Positions 1-11,446 of a stretch of 64,000 nt of DNA are shown here, piece by piece. The notes under the pieces were generated by a model. That model was not told where the DNA came from. It saw only the letters and a list, made by a program, of their open reading frames with translations, and ran no database searches. A program made the translations under genes and the position numbers. How positions within the stretch are numbered: position 1 is the first letter of the stretch; each line of letters begins with the position of its first letter. The DNA is from Zygnema cylindricum (Eukaryota; Streptophyta; Zygnematophyceae; Zygnematales; Zygnemataceae): NCBI GenBank assembly GCA_037447655.1, contig JBBHKE010000430.1, forward strand, positions 1 to 64,000, written 5' to 3'.

Positions 1-130
1 GGAGAGAGGGAGAGAGAGGGAGAGAGAGGGAGAGAGGGAGAGAGAGAGAAAAAAATGCGCGAGAGAGAAAAAGGGAGAGAGTGACAAAGAGAGAGAAAGA
101 TAGAAAAAGAGACAGCAAGAGAGAAAGAGA
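1..130. repeat. GA-rich purine tract at left edge
   Basis: Imperfect (GGGAGAGA)n and (GA)n purine run. It lies downstream of kinase exon 2 in transcription order and so is probably intronic; on the kinase coding strand it reads as a pyrimidine tract. Confidence 0.8.
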
Positions 131-283
131 GAAAGTACATATATATATACTAATGCTAATGGCAATACAATGTGTACGTTTGTATTCACGTTCGAACAAT
201 GTCAAAACTCTCAGAATTATAGTATGCAAAAATGAAGAAGAAAACAAAAAAATAGCAAAAAACAAGTGCTTGAAAACACTCAC

Positions 284-1414
284 TCGACTGATTCTCTCGG
301 GACGGCCATTAAGGACCTTTTTGGAGCATGCTTTGATGGCAAATTCCTTACCAGTAACCTTATGCCTCCCTTCTCTGTCAAAAGGGAGAGAGAGAGGAGG
401 AGGGGAAGAAGAGGGAGGGAGAGAGAGGTCAGTGCTAGAGTTGCCTTGATTTGAGTTCCCATTAATCCCAAAGGAAAGATGGCAGGAGGAAGATAAAAGT
501 GTGAGGGTAGAGGGAAGGGCTAAGAAGATAGGAATACACGAGAGGAGAGAGCAGTGAGTGAAAAGAGGAAGAGAGTGAGCGGGGAAGAGGGAGAAAGGAG
601 CAGGAGAGAAGAGAGGAGTGAGAGAATCGGGGAAGAGAGAGAGGAGGGAAGATGGAGAGGGGAACACGAGAGGAGAGAGGAGAGAAAGAATAGAGGAAGA
701 GACCAAGGAGAGCAGGGAGAGGAAGAGGGAGGCAGAGAAATTCCTTCACATACAGAAAAAACAAAACATCAACAAATGTACTTGGTTCTTTTACAGTTGT
801 TCAACTACCATCGCTAGTTCCTGCTTGAAATGCAACTGAAAATTTAATAAAGCTTAATATATCTCACAATATATGGGAAAAAAAAAAAAAAACTCCAAGC
901 ACGGAAAAAAAACTTTTTTGCTGTCTTTTCAAGCTTCATTTTGAACACCACAGAAATAAACACCAAAAATATGTTACTCCATTGAGCAAAACATAGTCCA
1001 AATGTGTGAATATATTGCGGTTTCCCCATACTATACGTATATTATACATACAGTATATATTCAATTGTCAAATACTAAGAAAACTGCAGATAGTAGTCCA
1101 TCATACAAATATAAACTACTATTTTTCAGGTATCAATTGTCAATACATTTAGCAACAATAGGTCTCATGCTTAAAATGTAGAAATTTACCACATTGATTA
1201 CTATAGCAATAAAACAATTAAACCACACTTCTTTTTTAACAACTCTTATAAAACATGAATCACAATCATAACTTTACCTTACTGTTGCTACTCTTCCAAA
1301 CCCTAAAGCTCCTCCGGAAACTTTGTATTCCTCCTCTAATCTTAAAGAATCTCCTATCTTAGTCCCTCCTAACAAAAGAGGCTCCAAAACTTCTTTGGAA
1401 CCACAACTTCCCAT
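284..1414 (-). CDS. Partial CDPK/CAMK-like Ser/Thr protein kinase, N-terminal exons
   Basis: Two short exons join in phase. Exon 1 (1414 down to 1278) begins MGSCGSKE, a typical N-myristoylation/palmitoylation start of plant calcium-dependent kinases, and ends in a glycine-rich loop (GGALGFGRVATV) at a GTAAAG donor, phase 2. Exon 2 (374 down to 284) follows a TTTTGACAG acceptor and continues REGRHKVTGKEFAIKACSKK, which holds the FAIK lysine of kinase subdomain II; it ends at a GTGAGT donor, phase 0. The remaining kinase subdomains and any EF-hands lie beyond the left edge. The 903-base intron is CT-rich on the coding strand. Both exons are under 60 codons, so a plain ORF scan misses them. Known of the family: such kinases are membrane-anchored and phosphorylate targets on calcium signals. 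Inferred: CDPK rather than another CAMK class, because no calcium-binding part is visible. The first glycine position of the loop is less regular than GxGxxG. Confidence 0.62.
384..745. repeat. GA-rich array inside kinase intron 1
   Basis: Degenerate GAGAGG/GGAAGA purine array. On the coding (-) strand it is a CT tract that runs directly into the 3' splice site at position 375. The ORFs seen here are charged low-complexity artefacts. Confidence 0.8.
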
Positions 1415-2778
1415 CCTCTTTATGTTTCTTTCGACTTCTTTCCTTTTTCTTTTCCTTTCTTTTTCCTTCCAAAAACGTTAAATCTGTTTACAAATGGTTA
1501 CGAAATGGTACAGCGATTCACTTATTTACAACAACTGTGATTGATTTTAAAACTTAACTACAACCGAGTTTGCAATCTTGAGTGACTATTCAGCTTAAGA
1601 TTCAGTTTTTAAGAAAAAAAAGATTTTTTTTAAGCTGCGTTACTCGGTTCTTCTATTTATGCAGTTAGCAGTATCTGCCTTTCATCGTGTGCTTCTAGTA
1701 CTTCTGTACGGAATGTACAAAGTACACAAAAAAGTGTGCTGTTGTACGGTATTGGCTGACGGTATTTAGCACGTTTGCAAGTTGTTCTCTTATCGAGAAC
1801 CCTAAAATCCAAAATACTTATCGACAGAAAAGAATGCGTATTTTTCCAGTTTCTGAGTTTCTTCTAATTGGAAGCTTTTTCTGGACGAAAAGCGGAAAAA
1901 AGCAAATTTGATATTTATTTGGAAAATAGTTTAATAACCTTATCCATGGAAAAAACACAGAAAATCTAGCAGGACAAGTAGCTGGAAACAATAGGGAATG
2001 GGAGTTGAAGGGCCATGGCAAATTGTACTCTTGTAATCCTTCAGTGTACTATGGTACTATACCCTGAGTGACAAACGTACAGTACGGTAAATTACTTTTT
2101 TCGTACGGAACACGAAATGTTCTCCTCCAAATTGACAGCGCTGATGTGTGCGAGCCAATCAAAGGACGTGATCCATCTTAAATCCATTCATCGTGGAACC
2201 AATCAGAAGTACGAATAAATAAATATAGTGACGTCACGAACAAAATTCTGTTAGGCCATTTCAGGAGTTTTTCATGGACGCGGCATTCTCGTCGATCCTA
2301 GTGCGTAGTTTGGATGTTAAATTATTAATCTCGGAATCTTTTCATGTTCCATGAAATGAACTTCATTCAACTGAAACTGTAGATGCCAGCGTGTATTCTT
2401 TAGCCTGGCTCAACCCTCGATTTCACATCGTCATACGTGTCTGTCGATGTGTACTTATTTAATTGTCGGTAAACAACAGCCTGCCTAAAGGAGGTCGCCC
2501 ATCGAATACTGAGGTAGGTAACGACATGCGTAAGTAAAAAATGATTGGACGGCGAGCGTTTACTCCTCGTTTTCTGGATTATAATTACGAATTATCCGTA
2601 CATTTCATGTTAAAAAGAGTACGAAGGTTGACAAAACCGTCGGTTATTATACCTGCTTTTTATTTCCATGGAGCATTACCTTAAGGTGCTTAACAGCGAT
2701 GAATTTGGAGATACGACAAGAAAAGAATCACCTCAGAGTTGACGCAATTCGCTGCTTCGGAGTGTTGACTGTACAGTA
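1415..2778. other. Kinase upstream region, no gene recognised
   Basis: AT-rich DNA presumably containing the promoter and 5' leader of the minus-strand kinase. There is a TGACGTCA-type palindrome near 2228-2236, a common CRE/bZIP-like element, but nothing ties it to this gene. I see no convincing exon. Confidence 0.4.
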
Positions 2779-2990
2779 CACCGTGTATCGCTAATAGTGT
2801 AAACAATTTTTCCGACACTAAAAACATCGTTTCCCCGTGCACACCTGTCCGATTTTCAATTTGAGACCGCCAATCGGAAGCTGAGAACCTTTCAATGAAA
2901 ACCGTCGGATCGAAAATCCGACAAGTGTGTACGGGGAAAATATGTTTTACGTGGAAAAAAAAACATCAACACTAATAGCGACAGACGGTG
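2779..2990. mobile_element. Mariner-type MITE, copy A
   Basis: Terminal inverted repeats of the CACCGTGTATCGC type at both ends, flanked by TA on each side, about 212 bases, no coding capacity. Subterminal ends match those of the copies at 31172, 47349, 48368 and 58900. Known: TA duplication with short TIRs suggests Tc1/mariner (Stowaway-like) MITEs. Confidence 0.75.
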
Positions 2991-3472
2991 TAGCGGTGGA
3001 TGTACGGGAATGCAAAACCATGTACGGACTCAGGGAGCAGCGCTAATGTCCAAATTTCAAACGGTACGGTACGGTTCAGAATGACTTCGTATGAAGCCCA
3101 TGCGCACTAATAAACATGATCGGGTTTTATGTACCTTTTGTCCTTTCCCATTAGTTTGGGGAAGATCGTAAGTATGGCGCATAGTAATTAACGGAAGAGG
3201 TGACTCTTGGGAATCGGCGGGGGTGCCCGTCAAAGGGCTTTCAAAGGCATAAAGGGCCGTGTATCCGACAGGGGTCAAGAATGATAATCACAAAATGACA
3301 AAATGCAATATTTTGGCGCTTGCCGGAACGGATTGCGATCCACTCTATATTTATATTTTGACACGTCATTAGTCTCTGTCAGTATCGGGCAAGTGCAGGT
3401 ATCTTGTAGGACATTTGCTTTTTTGCCTAGTTGTCCTATTCGTACAGATTTCGACTTTTTTACGATTTTTAC
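2991..3472. other. Intergenic, no gene recognised
   Basis: Short GTAC-rich stretch between two transposable elements. ORFs on both strands are short and overlap without family motifs; I see nothing functional. Confidence 0.4.
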
Positions 3473-4447
3473 CATAGCTCAAAAGCATAGTTCAAAAGTA
3501 GGCTTTTTTATGGTAGGCCTTTGGTAGGCGCACAAAACTTTGCACAAAACTCGCGCAACGTAGGCATACTGTATGTGTGTGCGTCGTGCACACTCCTGTA
3601 CAAACGTCCGAATCTGACGTAAGATCAAAGTACAGCGCACGCCGCCGACGTTTTTTTTTAGAGAACTGACACGGCGTAGGATGACATTCCGGGGGAAAAG
3701 CCACCAACGGGGTTGGTCCGTAGGTTTTGGTAATTTTTTTGGCAGTGTGGTATTTTTTTTTTTTATCGTCCCATACTGCCGGGTTGGTCAATTTGAGGCT
3801 TTATTTAGTGTGGCCCTCAAAATTGAAGACGCTAATATGACAGATTGTCCTTTCGTAAGTTGTGTTATGGGCTTTTCATGTGATCTTTTTAAAATCGCCT
3901 ACTTTGATCAGCGACCGTCCGATCGTCCAAATCTGACGGTTTAAATAAAAAGTACCTCAAAACTCACAGAAATATTTATTTTTGTCGATTTTTTTTCAAA
4001 ATTTAGACATGTCGTTTAATTCTCTATCGATCGATTTGCAACTCAACCCTGTCCCTATTTTATTTCATTTTGCGGCCAATACAATATGGGTCTTAAGGGC
4101 ATATTGTATGTTTTGCGTACAATAGGCATATTGTATGGGCGTACAGTCACCTACTTTTGAACTATGCTCAAAATTAGCGTTTTTATGGTAGGCCTTTGGT
4201 CGGCGCCTTTATCGTAAGTTGTGTTATGGGCTTTTCATGTGATCTTCTTAGATCGCTACTTTGATCAGCGACCGTCCGATCGCCCGAATCTGACGGTGTA
4301 AAACAAACTTTTGGTCCGAATTTTTTAATTGGTCCAATTTTTGGTCCGAATACGACCGAATACAATATGGGTCTTAAGGTCATATTGTATGTTTTTCGTA
4401 CAATAGGCATATTGTATGGGCCTACTTTCACCTACTTTTGAACTATG
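3473..4447. mobile_element. hAT-like MITE (host copy), interrupted by a second copy
   Basis: Left terminal piece at 3473-3485 (CATAGCTCAAAAG) resumes after 4166 and ends with TACTTTTGAACTATG at 4447. The flanks ATTTTTAC (3465-3472) and TTTTTTAC (4448-4455) match at 7 of 8 bases, consistent with an 8-bp target duplication. No transposase is encoded, so it is non-autonomous. Confidence 0.7.
3486..4166. mobile_element. hAT-like MITE nested in a copy of its own family
   Basis: Starts CATAGTTCAAAAGTAGG and ends CCTACTTTTGAACTATG, a perfect inverted terminus. Flanks CTCAAAAG (3478-3485) and CTCAAAAT (4167-4174) form a 7-of-8 target duplication made from the terminal repeat of the host copy. Confidence 0.75.
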
Positions 4448-4524
4448 TTTTTTACGTAGTATTCGTTACTTTCATACCGTTCGTTAGTTTTCGCTGTACA
4501 ATGTACGAAAACGTACGAAAACCG

Positions 4525-4730
4525 TCCCCTTAACCCTAAAAAATCCTTAAAAAATCCTAGAACGTACGAGAAACATACGGAAACGTACGGTATTGTACAA
4601 AAGGTGCACCCTAAAAAACCTAAGAGTATGGATTATGCAAGTCAGCTGTACTGTACTATACCGACATGCACGAAATGCACGGGAAAAACCCTTAACACCC
4701 TAAATCACCCCCCCCTTCAATAACCCTAAA
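4525..4730. repeat. Degenerate CCCTAAA-like interspersed repeat
   Basis: Several CCCTAAA or CCTTAA words spaced irregularly among GTACGAAA words; similar sequence continues at 5320-5475 beyond the inserted MITE. It resembles Arabidopsis-type telomere repeat but is too scattered to be a telomere tract. Confidence 0.35.
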
Positions 4731-4734
4731 AGTA

Positions 4735-5235
4735 CACCGCGAATCGTAATTAGAGAAATGAACAAATTAGAGTACAAAAACTAAAAAATAAAAATAGAGT
4801 AATGAACGCTAACTTATGTGATAGAGCTGTTTCACCTATGAAGTTTACTCTAATTTATTTAAGTACTCTAATTTGGCACGCTAATATCCTCTACTGTAAA
4901 AAAGGTATTCGAACAAAATTTGGCAAAACGTACAGTTTATCGTCACTATGACGTTTGCACTACGCGGTTTGTTAAAACGCAGTTACATGATAACGGCCTG
5001 TATTAAATCGTTATTTGTACTTTTTTACTTAATAAAGTACAATTTTGCACGGTCGGAGGTCGTCCGTACTCCACACTATTTAAAACGAGCCTATATTATA
5101 ATTAAAAACGCTAATTAAACTTTACCTTTAATAGGATAATAAAAAAATTAGAATCATTTACTCTATATCATGTGATAGAGTCGAAATTTCGAGCGACCGA
5201 ATTAAAGTAATTTACTCTAATTACGATTCGCGGTG
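4735..5235. mobile_element. Mariner-type MITE, long subfamily, copy 1
   Basis: Inverted ends CACCGCGAATCGTAATTAGA, flanked by TA, about 500 bases. The termini resemble the 215-base MITE family but the interior is different, so it is a separate non-autonomous subfamily. A decayed sister copy is at 9677-10259. Confidence 0.7.
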
Positions 5236-5772
5236 TACTGGAATATACGGACGTTGTACATAGATGTACAAAATATGTAAATTGGTATAATTGAAATATA
5301 CGTAAACATAGAAAATGTACCCTAAAACACTCGAAATAATAACCGTCAAAAGTACGAAAAAATACGACACTGTATATAAATGTACGAATAAAAGCTGGCT
5401 GTTTAACTTAAATATATGAAAATGCACGAGAATTCACCCTAAAATTCCTCAAACTCCCCTTAATATCCCTAAAGTATTGAAATGTACGAAGACAATACGC
5501 AAATGTGCGAAAAAAGTACGGGTACGTAGTCTGGTACGCATTTTATTACATTTTCATCATCGTTAAATGCGTATCGTGCGTAGTGTTCGCGCGTTCGTTT
5601 CGTGCGTATTATGCGCACGGGACATCTATGTTTTTTTGCGTGCGTATTTTACCACAGTACTGTAGTTTAGGTTGCGTGCAAACTAGGGAATCGTATCGTG
5701 TCACTTTACGATACATTGCAATGCGCATCGCGTTCATCTCTATACGACGTGGCCAGTGCCCATCGGTATGTA
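5236..5772. other. Intergenic, GTAC-rich, no gene recognised
   Basis: Continuation of the CCCTAAA/GTACGAAA-type repeat followed by CGTGCGTAT-rich sequence. The 105-codon ORF at 5505-5822 runs into the next MITE and shows no motif. Confidence 0.35.
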
Positions 5773-7432
5773 CACCTTGTATCGCTATTAGTGTTAATAA
5801 TTTTTTGCCATTTAATTTTTAATGTGTTAAAACATCTTTTCTCCGTACACACTTGTTAGATTGTCAGATGGAGACGGCCAATCGGAAGGTGAGAATCTTA
5901 GGGTATAGCCCCATGTACTTGTAACTTAGCGACCCTCCTTTGTTTTTTAGCGCGGATCCCGCAAACCCGGATTTCAGGTGTCTCTATGTGTTTTCTCGAA
6001 ATTGTTACTTCACTTTGTGACGATTGTATACGTCGACAATGTCTGTGACGGCTGTCAACGTGTACAATCAGTTAGTGTTGTGTATCGGCAAAAAAATTAT
6101 CGCGATAGCACCGATACCGGTAATTATCAGTTACCGAACGGTCAGAGGTCCCAATGTATCAGTTGGAGACCAACATATTCGTTATCGACGATAACTAAAA
6201 AAATATATAGTATGCATACAATAATAGTTTATAAATTATAATATAATATATTACATTATTGACTTTATATAGCGTGGCATACCATGTATAAGAATCTATT
6301 CCGTATTTTATTAAACTGAAGTTTGTTACGGCCAGCGTAGCACATAAACGTTCAAAATTTTAAAACAATAATTTATAGTTTTAAAACTATAATACCGAAA
6401 CAAAAAAAATAAATAACATTGTAAATTTGTAAAATCTAACTTTTCAAAAATCAGACGAACAGACGAAATGAGCATACAAACAAATCTTTCAGACTGCCGT
6501 CATTTATTGCCATTTATAAAAAAATACCAGTCAAAAGGACATTACACAATGGTATGGGAGTGTGGAACCCAAGTAAAGCCCCATTAGATTATTCCTAATC
6601 AAGCAAATATCGCAATTTTTTCCCAAATTTGGGGAGAAGGGGGTCCGCGGCGCGTCTGAGGAATAACTCGTACAGTTGAGTGTACGGCCCGTACATTTAG
6701 CCATACGGTCTAAATAGTTATCGCCGATAGTTATCGATATAATTGTTGAAAAAATGCACATATCGGTCATCAACAAATCCTTGCCGATACACAACATAAC
6801 AATCAGTCTTGTCGCATCGTATTTTTTTTGAACGATTTGGCATGTCGCATGTCATTGCGTGACATCGTAGACGTACAACCTTGTAGCGGTGGCTGTACAA
6901 CATCCCTTTGCGTAGACCTCTCTTATTCGGCCGCCATGACCTAGCACATTTTTCACCTTCGCATATTTTACACCATTATGTAAAAAACCGTTCAAGGTGC
7001 ATGCGAACAATAACAAACAACCCTGTACTATTTCCAGTCATCAACAACTTTTAAAAACTTTTCACACGTGGGAATATGTTTTCATATTTATGTAAACGAT
7101 TATACATTATTTAAAACACATTGCTAATGTGGTTTACGATAAGTTTGAAGATGACGTGAAATTGGGTCGAAAAAACACAATACGACAAATTTGTTACATC
7201 TTAAGTGCGAGGATGACGCAAATTGTACTCTACAAAATTGCGGTTTTTTCGTACGGTTGCAACTTATACAATTGGACGCTAAGTTGTAAAGGAAAATGAC
7301 AAAAAAAAACTTGTACTTAGCTACATGGGGCCGTACCATTACCTTGCAATCGCAACCGTCAGATCCACAATCCAACAAGTGTGGACAGAGAAAAGACGTT
7401 TTAAGTGGCGTAAGAAACATTAGCACTAATGG
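5773..7432. mobile_element. Mariner-type MITE split by a Harbinger-like insertion
   Basis: The left half (5773-5900) carries CACCTTGTATCGCTATTAG and the family interior up to GAGAATCTTA; the right half resumes at 7339 with the matching interior (CAATCGCAACCGTCAGATCC) and decays near 7432. The two halves become one element when 5901-7338 is removed. Confidence 0.7.
5901..7338. mobile_element. PIF/Harbinger-like non-autonomous element, about 1.44 kb
   Basis: Starts GGGTATAGCCCCATGTA and ends with the inverse of GGTACGGCCCCATGTA; TTA flanks both ends (5898-5900 and 7339-7341), as expected for PIF/Harbinger. Long subterminal inverted repeats with a GTTATCGATAAC-type word approach the centre (near 6080-6190 and 6720-6800). 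No transposase ORF is present. A related fragment is near 42560-42845. Confidence 0.6.
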
Positions 7433-7589
7433 TAATTTCACATATAACCGAAACTTTGGTCTTGTAACATTGTTTTCAACGAAAATTCTTCGTACAACTT
7501 TCACAGCATTCGTATGTAAATAAATGAAACCGTTACACACACACACACACACACATACATATACACAGACATACACACACACTTTAAAA

Positions 7590-7760
7590 AATGACGTATG
7601 TAGACGTGATTCTAATTTGTGACGGTTATAGACGACTACAAAACTCGCGACAATTGATGACGTTTACAAAATAGCGACGGTTGTAGGCGTCTTGTACTTG
7701 TGACATTGTAGATGTTTAGGGTTTGTGACATTTTGACGTCGTGTTCAATTATGACGGCGA
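7590..7760. repeat. Degenerate TGTGACG/GTAGACGT subrepeats
   Basis: Repeated words of the form TGTGACGGTTGTAGACGT, spaced 25-45 bases. The same words occur at 6000-6070 inside the Harbinger-like element and at 42660-42845, pointing to a shared mobile origin. Confidence 0.5.
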
Positions 7761-8129
7761 CGACGTCACAAATTTTACAACTTTTTGTTGAAAAAAGGTA
7801 ATTAATAGTTCACTTCTCTATTTTAGTTTTACTTTAAAGAAAGAGAGTGAGGATCAAAGGCACGCCATGGCTGCCGCCATACTTAGAAAGTGGCAAATTT
7901 TGAAGTAGAGGATATTTTACTAAAATGTTACTTAAGTCCAGATGTTACTTAAAAACCTGGATCTGTGAACTAGTATGTAGACGTAAGCCTTATCCACTAT
8001 GGAGTTATCAAAACGATACACATTACGGGTTTCAAAAATATATGAACATTAACGCAATAGCTTATTAACTGCAGACTAACCAAAAGGAGCAATTCATGCA
8101 TGTACACAAATCTGAACCGTGTAAAATAT

Positions 8130-8649
8130 GTTTTGATCGGACGGTCGGCATTGTAGTCGCCACGCGAAGTGAGCTTTTGACGTCATTTGGAGATAGCGTC
8201 ACGCGGTGCCACGTGGCGCCACATTATTTGATACCGAAAAAGATGGGAGGAGGAACCATGGCTCCCGATTTGACAGGTGTCACCTTTTAGACCATGTCGT
8301 ACAATGGCCGTACAATAAGTACATCTCCTATTGTACCTTCTTGTACTATATAGTGTTCATATTGGACTAGGGTTTAGTAGTAGGTAGTTGTAAGTAGGCA
8401 GACCAAGACTTAGTGATATTTAGGTACCTCTCTCTAAGAGAGCTTGTAACTATAAATGTCATCTTTGACCAGCCATAACTTTTTGCGTTTGACTCAAGAG
8501 AGTCTTGTCCTCACATGGTTGAGGGAGGTCAGAATATTTGTGTGCCTGGGCGGCACTTATTAAGTGGGAAAGTGGAAGGGGCAAATATTATTCTAGAGGC
8601 TTTACATAGGCTGCTCATTCTGTGGGTAAATGGAGACCACAAAATTTCA
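8130..8649 (+). repeat. Diverged solo LTR relic related to the 12.3 kb copia element
   Basis: Matches the 3' half of the copia LTR at 12343-13391 in order: GATCGGACGGTC, the AGAGAGCTT block, GACTCA..GAGTCTTGTC, GTCAGAAT, TCTAGAGGCTT and a terminal GAGACC..TTTCA. Identity is clearly lower than between the two LTRs of the intact element, and no internal region follows. The 163-codon ORF starting inside it is not convincing. Confidence 0.6.
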
Positions 8650-9465
8650 TTTTCCGCCATGGTTTCCCGATTGTGTTTTTTTGTCATTTCTCACTTTACT
8701 TGCCATAAAAATGCGCTAAAAGATAGTAAAAAGAAATCTTTTTTAGAGATATTTCATTCGATACTATTATTTATATTTCTAATTGCAAAAATTACGAGAC
8801 AGACGCGGTTATGGGAGAGGGAGAGAGAGACAGGCGCTTTCACGAACTTCGCTTTTGCGAAATGGCGTAAGTTGGTCGAGACCTCCTCCACGGCCCTTGT
8901 ACGTAAAAGAACGCACGGAAAAAAGTCACGCGTAGGCTGGAAACGTGTAGTGGGTTTTTTTTTTGGTAATCCGCGCACAAATATGTTAAAAACTTTCGAC
9001 AAGTAAGACAAAATTTGCGTATTTACTCAACTCATGGAACTTTATTTAAAATCACGAGGTGATTTTATATGGAGTTTGAAGATGAGTTGGAAGGATGCGA
9101 AAGTGGGTCGAAACGCGTTAGAGAACAAATTGTAAAATTTAAAGCTAACGCAACTTGTGCGATGGTAATTTCAATGTTTTGGTACGGCTGTCGATTTTCT
9201 CAATTTTTTCTAAGTTATGGAGGAACACGGCATAAAATAACTATAGCTTTAGCACATGCCAAAGTACCATAATAGCAATACATGGTCTACCAAACTTTTC
9301 TCCTATAATGTGGCGCTACGATGCGATCTCTTACGGTGCGTAGCAAAAAAATAAAGCACATCCATATTGGCATGCTATGTTATGCTACAGTACTGTACTG
9401 TAGCTCGCAATTGAGCTACAAGCAAGTTTTACGCTATATTTACTGCAAAGGACAAGTTAAAATTG
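8650..9465. other. Intergenic, no gene recognised
   Basis: AT-rich with a short GA run near 8815-8830. ORFs on both strands overlap and show no motif. Confidence 0.35.
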
Positions 9466-9600
9466 GTTATCCAAATCCGTACCCGGTCCGTACCCAGCCG
9501 GCCGCGTCAGATCCATAACGGATTCGGGTGCCAAATTTTTGGGGGTCGACTGGGTTCAGCCGGGTGATTAAAAAAGAAAAACAATTCGAGTACGACAAGG
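9466..9600. repeat. Interspersed repeat (GTACCC / GGCCGCGTCAG) copy 1
   Basis: Shares CCGTACCCGGTCC-like and GGCCGCGTCAGATCC words, then GGGTGATT plus an AAAAAGAAAAA run, with 47727-47860. Class unknown. Confidence 0.45.
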
Positions 9601-9676
9601 TAAGCAAAAAACAAACAAAATTGAAGGTTTTCCCAGCATAGATGTTCCGAGCGCATATTACGCACATTATAAACTA

Positions 9677-10259
9677 CAACGCGAATCGTTATTAGGGTTA
9701 TTAACGCTATATCGACACCCCTAGTTTTTTACCCCAAAACGTGAAATATAATTGATAACATAACTTTTTTTTTTACGTTAATTAAGGTTCTGGTAAATTA
9801 GCATTAATAATTATAATTAATGATATTCTTGAATAGTGTGGTGTATGGACGTGTCAGTCCGTACAAAATGGTACTTTGTTACGTAAAAAAGAACGATTAT
9901 GGATTAAAATAATCGCGATCGCACGTAAAATTGCGCTCACAATAAAAGGCGGAGTGAGACTGTACCTATTTTAGTTTAGAGATATTGATCGCGTATTAAT
10001 CATACGGCAAAAAACCCAAACTAGAGATATGAATAAATTAGAGTAAAAGGACGCGACGATGTACGATTTGTCAGATTTTGTAATTTTACCTTTTTTAGTG
10101 TGTAGATCTCGATGGCATATCCGTTATACCCAATCAGCGTTATGTATCAATTGAAGTAAACTTTTGTTTTTTAAATCTTTAGAAACTCAAATTAGCGTTA
10201 ATAACGCTTATTAATTTTTAACACTAGTAATTTATAAACGCTAGTAACGATTGGCGGTG
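9677..10259. mobile_element. Mariner-type MITE, long subfamily, copy 2 (decayed)
   Basis: Ends CAACGCGAATCGTTATTAG and, inverted, CACCGCCAATCGTTACTAG, flanked by TA. The interior shares blocks with the element at 4735-5235. Confidence 0.55.
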
Positions 10260-10271
10260 TATTGTACAGTA

Positions 10272-10465
10272 CACCATGAATCGCTTATAGTGTTCATGTT
10301 TTTTTAGCCCTTAAAACATTTTTCTCTTTGCACACTTGTCAGATTTTCAATTGGACGGTTCCGTTTGAAAGGCAAAGTTGTTGCCTTCTGATTGACAGTC
10401 TTCAACCATTAATTGGACACGTGTGCACAGAGAAAACATGTTTTAAGTGGCTTAAAAACATTAAC
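10272..10465. mobile_element. Mariner-type MITE copy D, right end replaced
   Basis: Begins CACCATGAATCGCTTATAG immediately after the previous element and carries the usual interior, including GTGTGCACAGAGAAAACATG. Instead of the expected inverted right end it runs at about 10465 into another left-end copy (CACCGTGAATCGCTATTAG), so a rearrangement or insertion has removed the terminus. Confidence 0.5.
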
Positions 10466-10539
10466 AGTACACCGTGAATCGCTATTAGCGTTCATGACTC
10501 TAATTGAGGTACCCCGATTTTTTAGGCAAATTCCCAAAT

Positions 10540-10970
10540 AAAATTAGGGTGAAGTTCCATCATACCGTTTTATAATCGTACGACCAACTCTACAGACTGT
10601 GTTAATTGAGGGTGAGGTTCCATTAGGGAAAAAATGTCGTTGTTTACTAAAAGCCGTACTGTTTCGTATAGTGTCGTAAAAAAAAAATGTCAAGAAAACC
10701 AACATATTGAATGAGGAATTTGATTCTCCACGTTTACGGGCGTAAACGTGGACCGTCAGATTCATAATCGGATACACCATCGTCTGACACTTTCAGTTCC
10801 CAACCAGTGACACGAAGTAGGTTAATTCTGAGCGCCTGAACGAATAGCATCGTGCCTCGTGGAAAAGTGAACAAATATCCATGACGACCGCGCGACCAGG
10901 TGGGTACACGTTGCATATGACATGTGCCTTCCGCCAGGGAGGATGCGAAGCCACCGCAAGCCGCAAGAAA
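10540..10970. repeat. Interspersed repeat shared with 19369-19720
   Basis: Common blocks in the same order: GGTTCCATTAGGGAAAAAATG, GCCGTA..TTTCGTA, and CATGTGCCTTCCGCCAGGG. The copy at 19369-19720 is diverged. It has no coding motif, and its class is unknown. Confidence 0.5.
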
Positions 10971-10997
10971 ATATTTGACGGAGGATATTGTTTTACC

Positions 10998-11438
10998 CAT
11001 AGTTCAAAAGTAGGTGAAAGCAGGCCCATACAATATGCCTATTGTACGCAAAACATATAATATGACCTTAAGACCCATATTGTATTGGTCGCAAAATGAA
11101 AAAAAAGTAGTAACAGGGTTGAGTTGCACATTGATCGATAGAGAATTAAACGTCATGTCTAAATTTTGAAAAACATTTGGACAAAAAATTAATTTTCTGT
11201 GAGTTTTGAGGTATTTTTTTTTTAAACCGTCAGATTTGAACAATCGGACGGTCGCTAATCAAAGTAGCGATCTAAGAAGATCACATGAAAAGCCCATAAC
11301 ACAATTTACGATAGGACTATCGGACGGTTGATGATCAAAGTAGCAATTTAAGAAGACCACATGAAAAGCCCATAACACAACTTAAGATAAAGGCGCCTAC
11401 AAAAGGCCTACGATAGAGACACCTACTTTTGAACTATG
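10998..11438. mobile_element. hAT-like MITE, copy 3
   Basis: CATAGTTCAAAAGTAGGTG at the left, the inverse ending in GAACTATG at the right; flanks GTTTTACC (10990-10997) and GTTTCACC (11439-11446) match at 7 of 8. The interior shares the CAATATG..CCTTAAGACCCATATTG and GATCACATGAAAAGCCCATA blocks with all other copies. Confidence 0.75.
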
Positions 11439-11446
11439 GTTTCACC

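Noticed and set aside
4525-4730. Interstitial telomere
   Set aside because: CCCTAAA words are too few and irregular; they also appear by chance in ODR4 introns.
8515-9006. 163-codon plus ORF
   Set aside because: Starts inside a diverged LTR relic and continues through unrelated AT-rich and GA-rich DNA; no motif.
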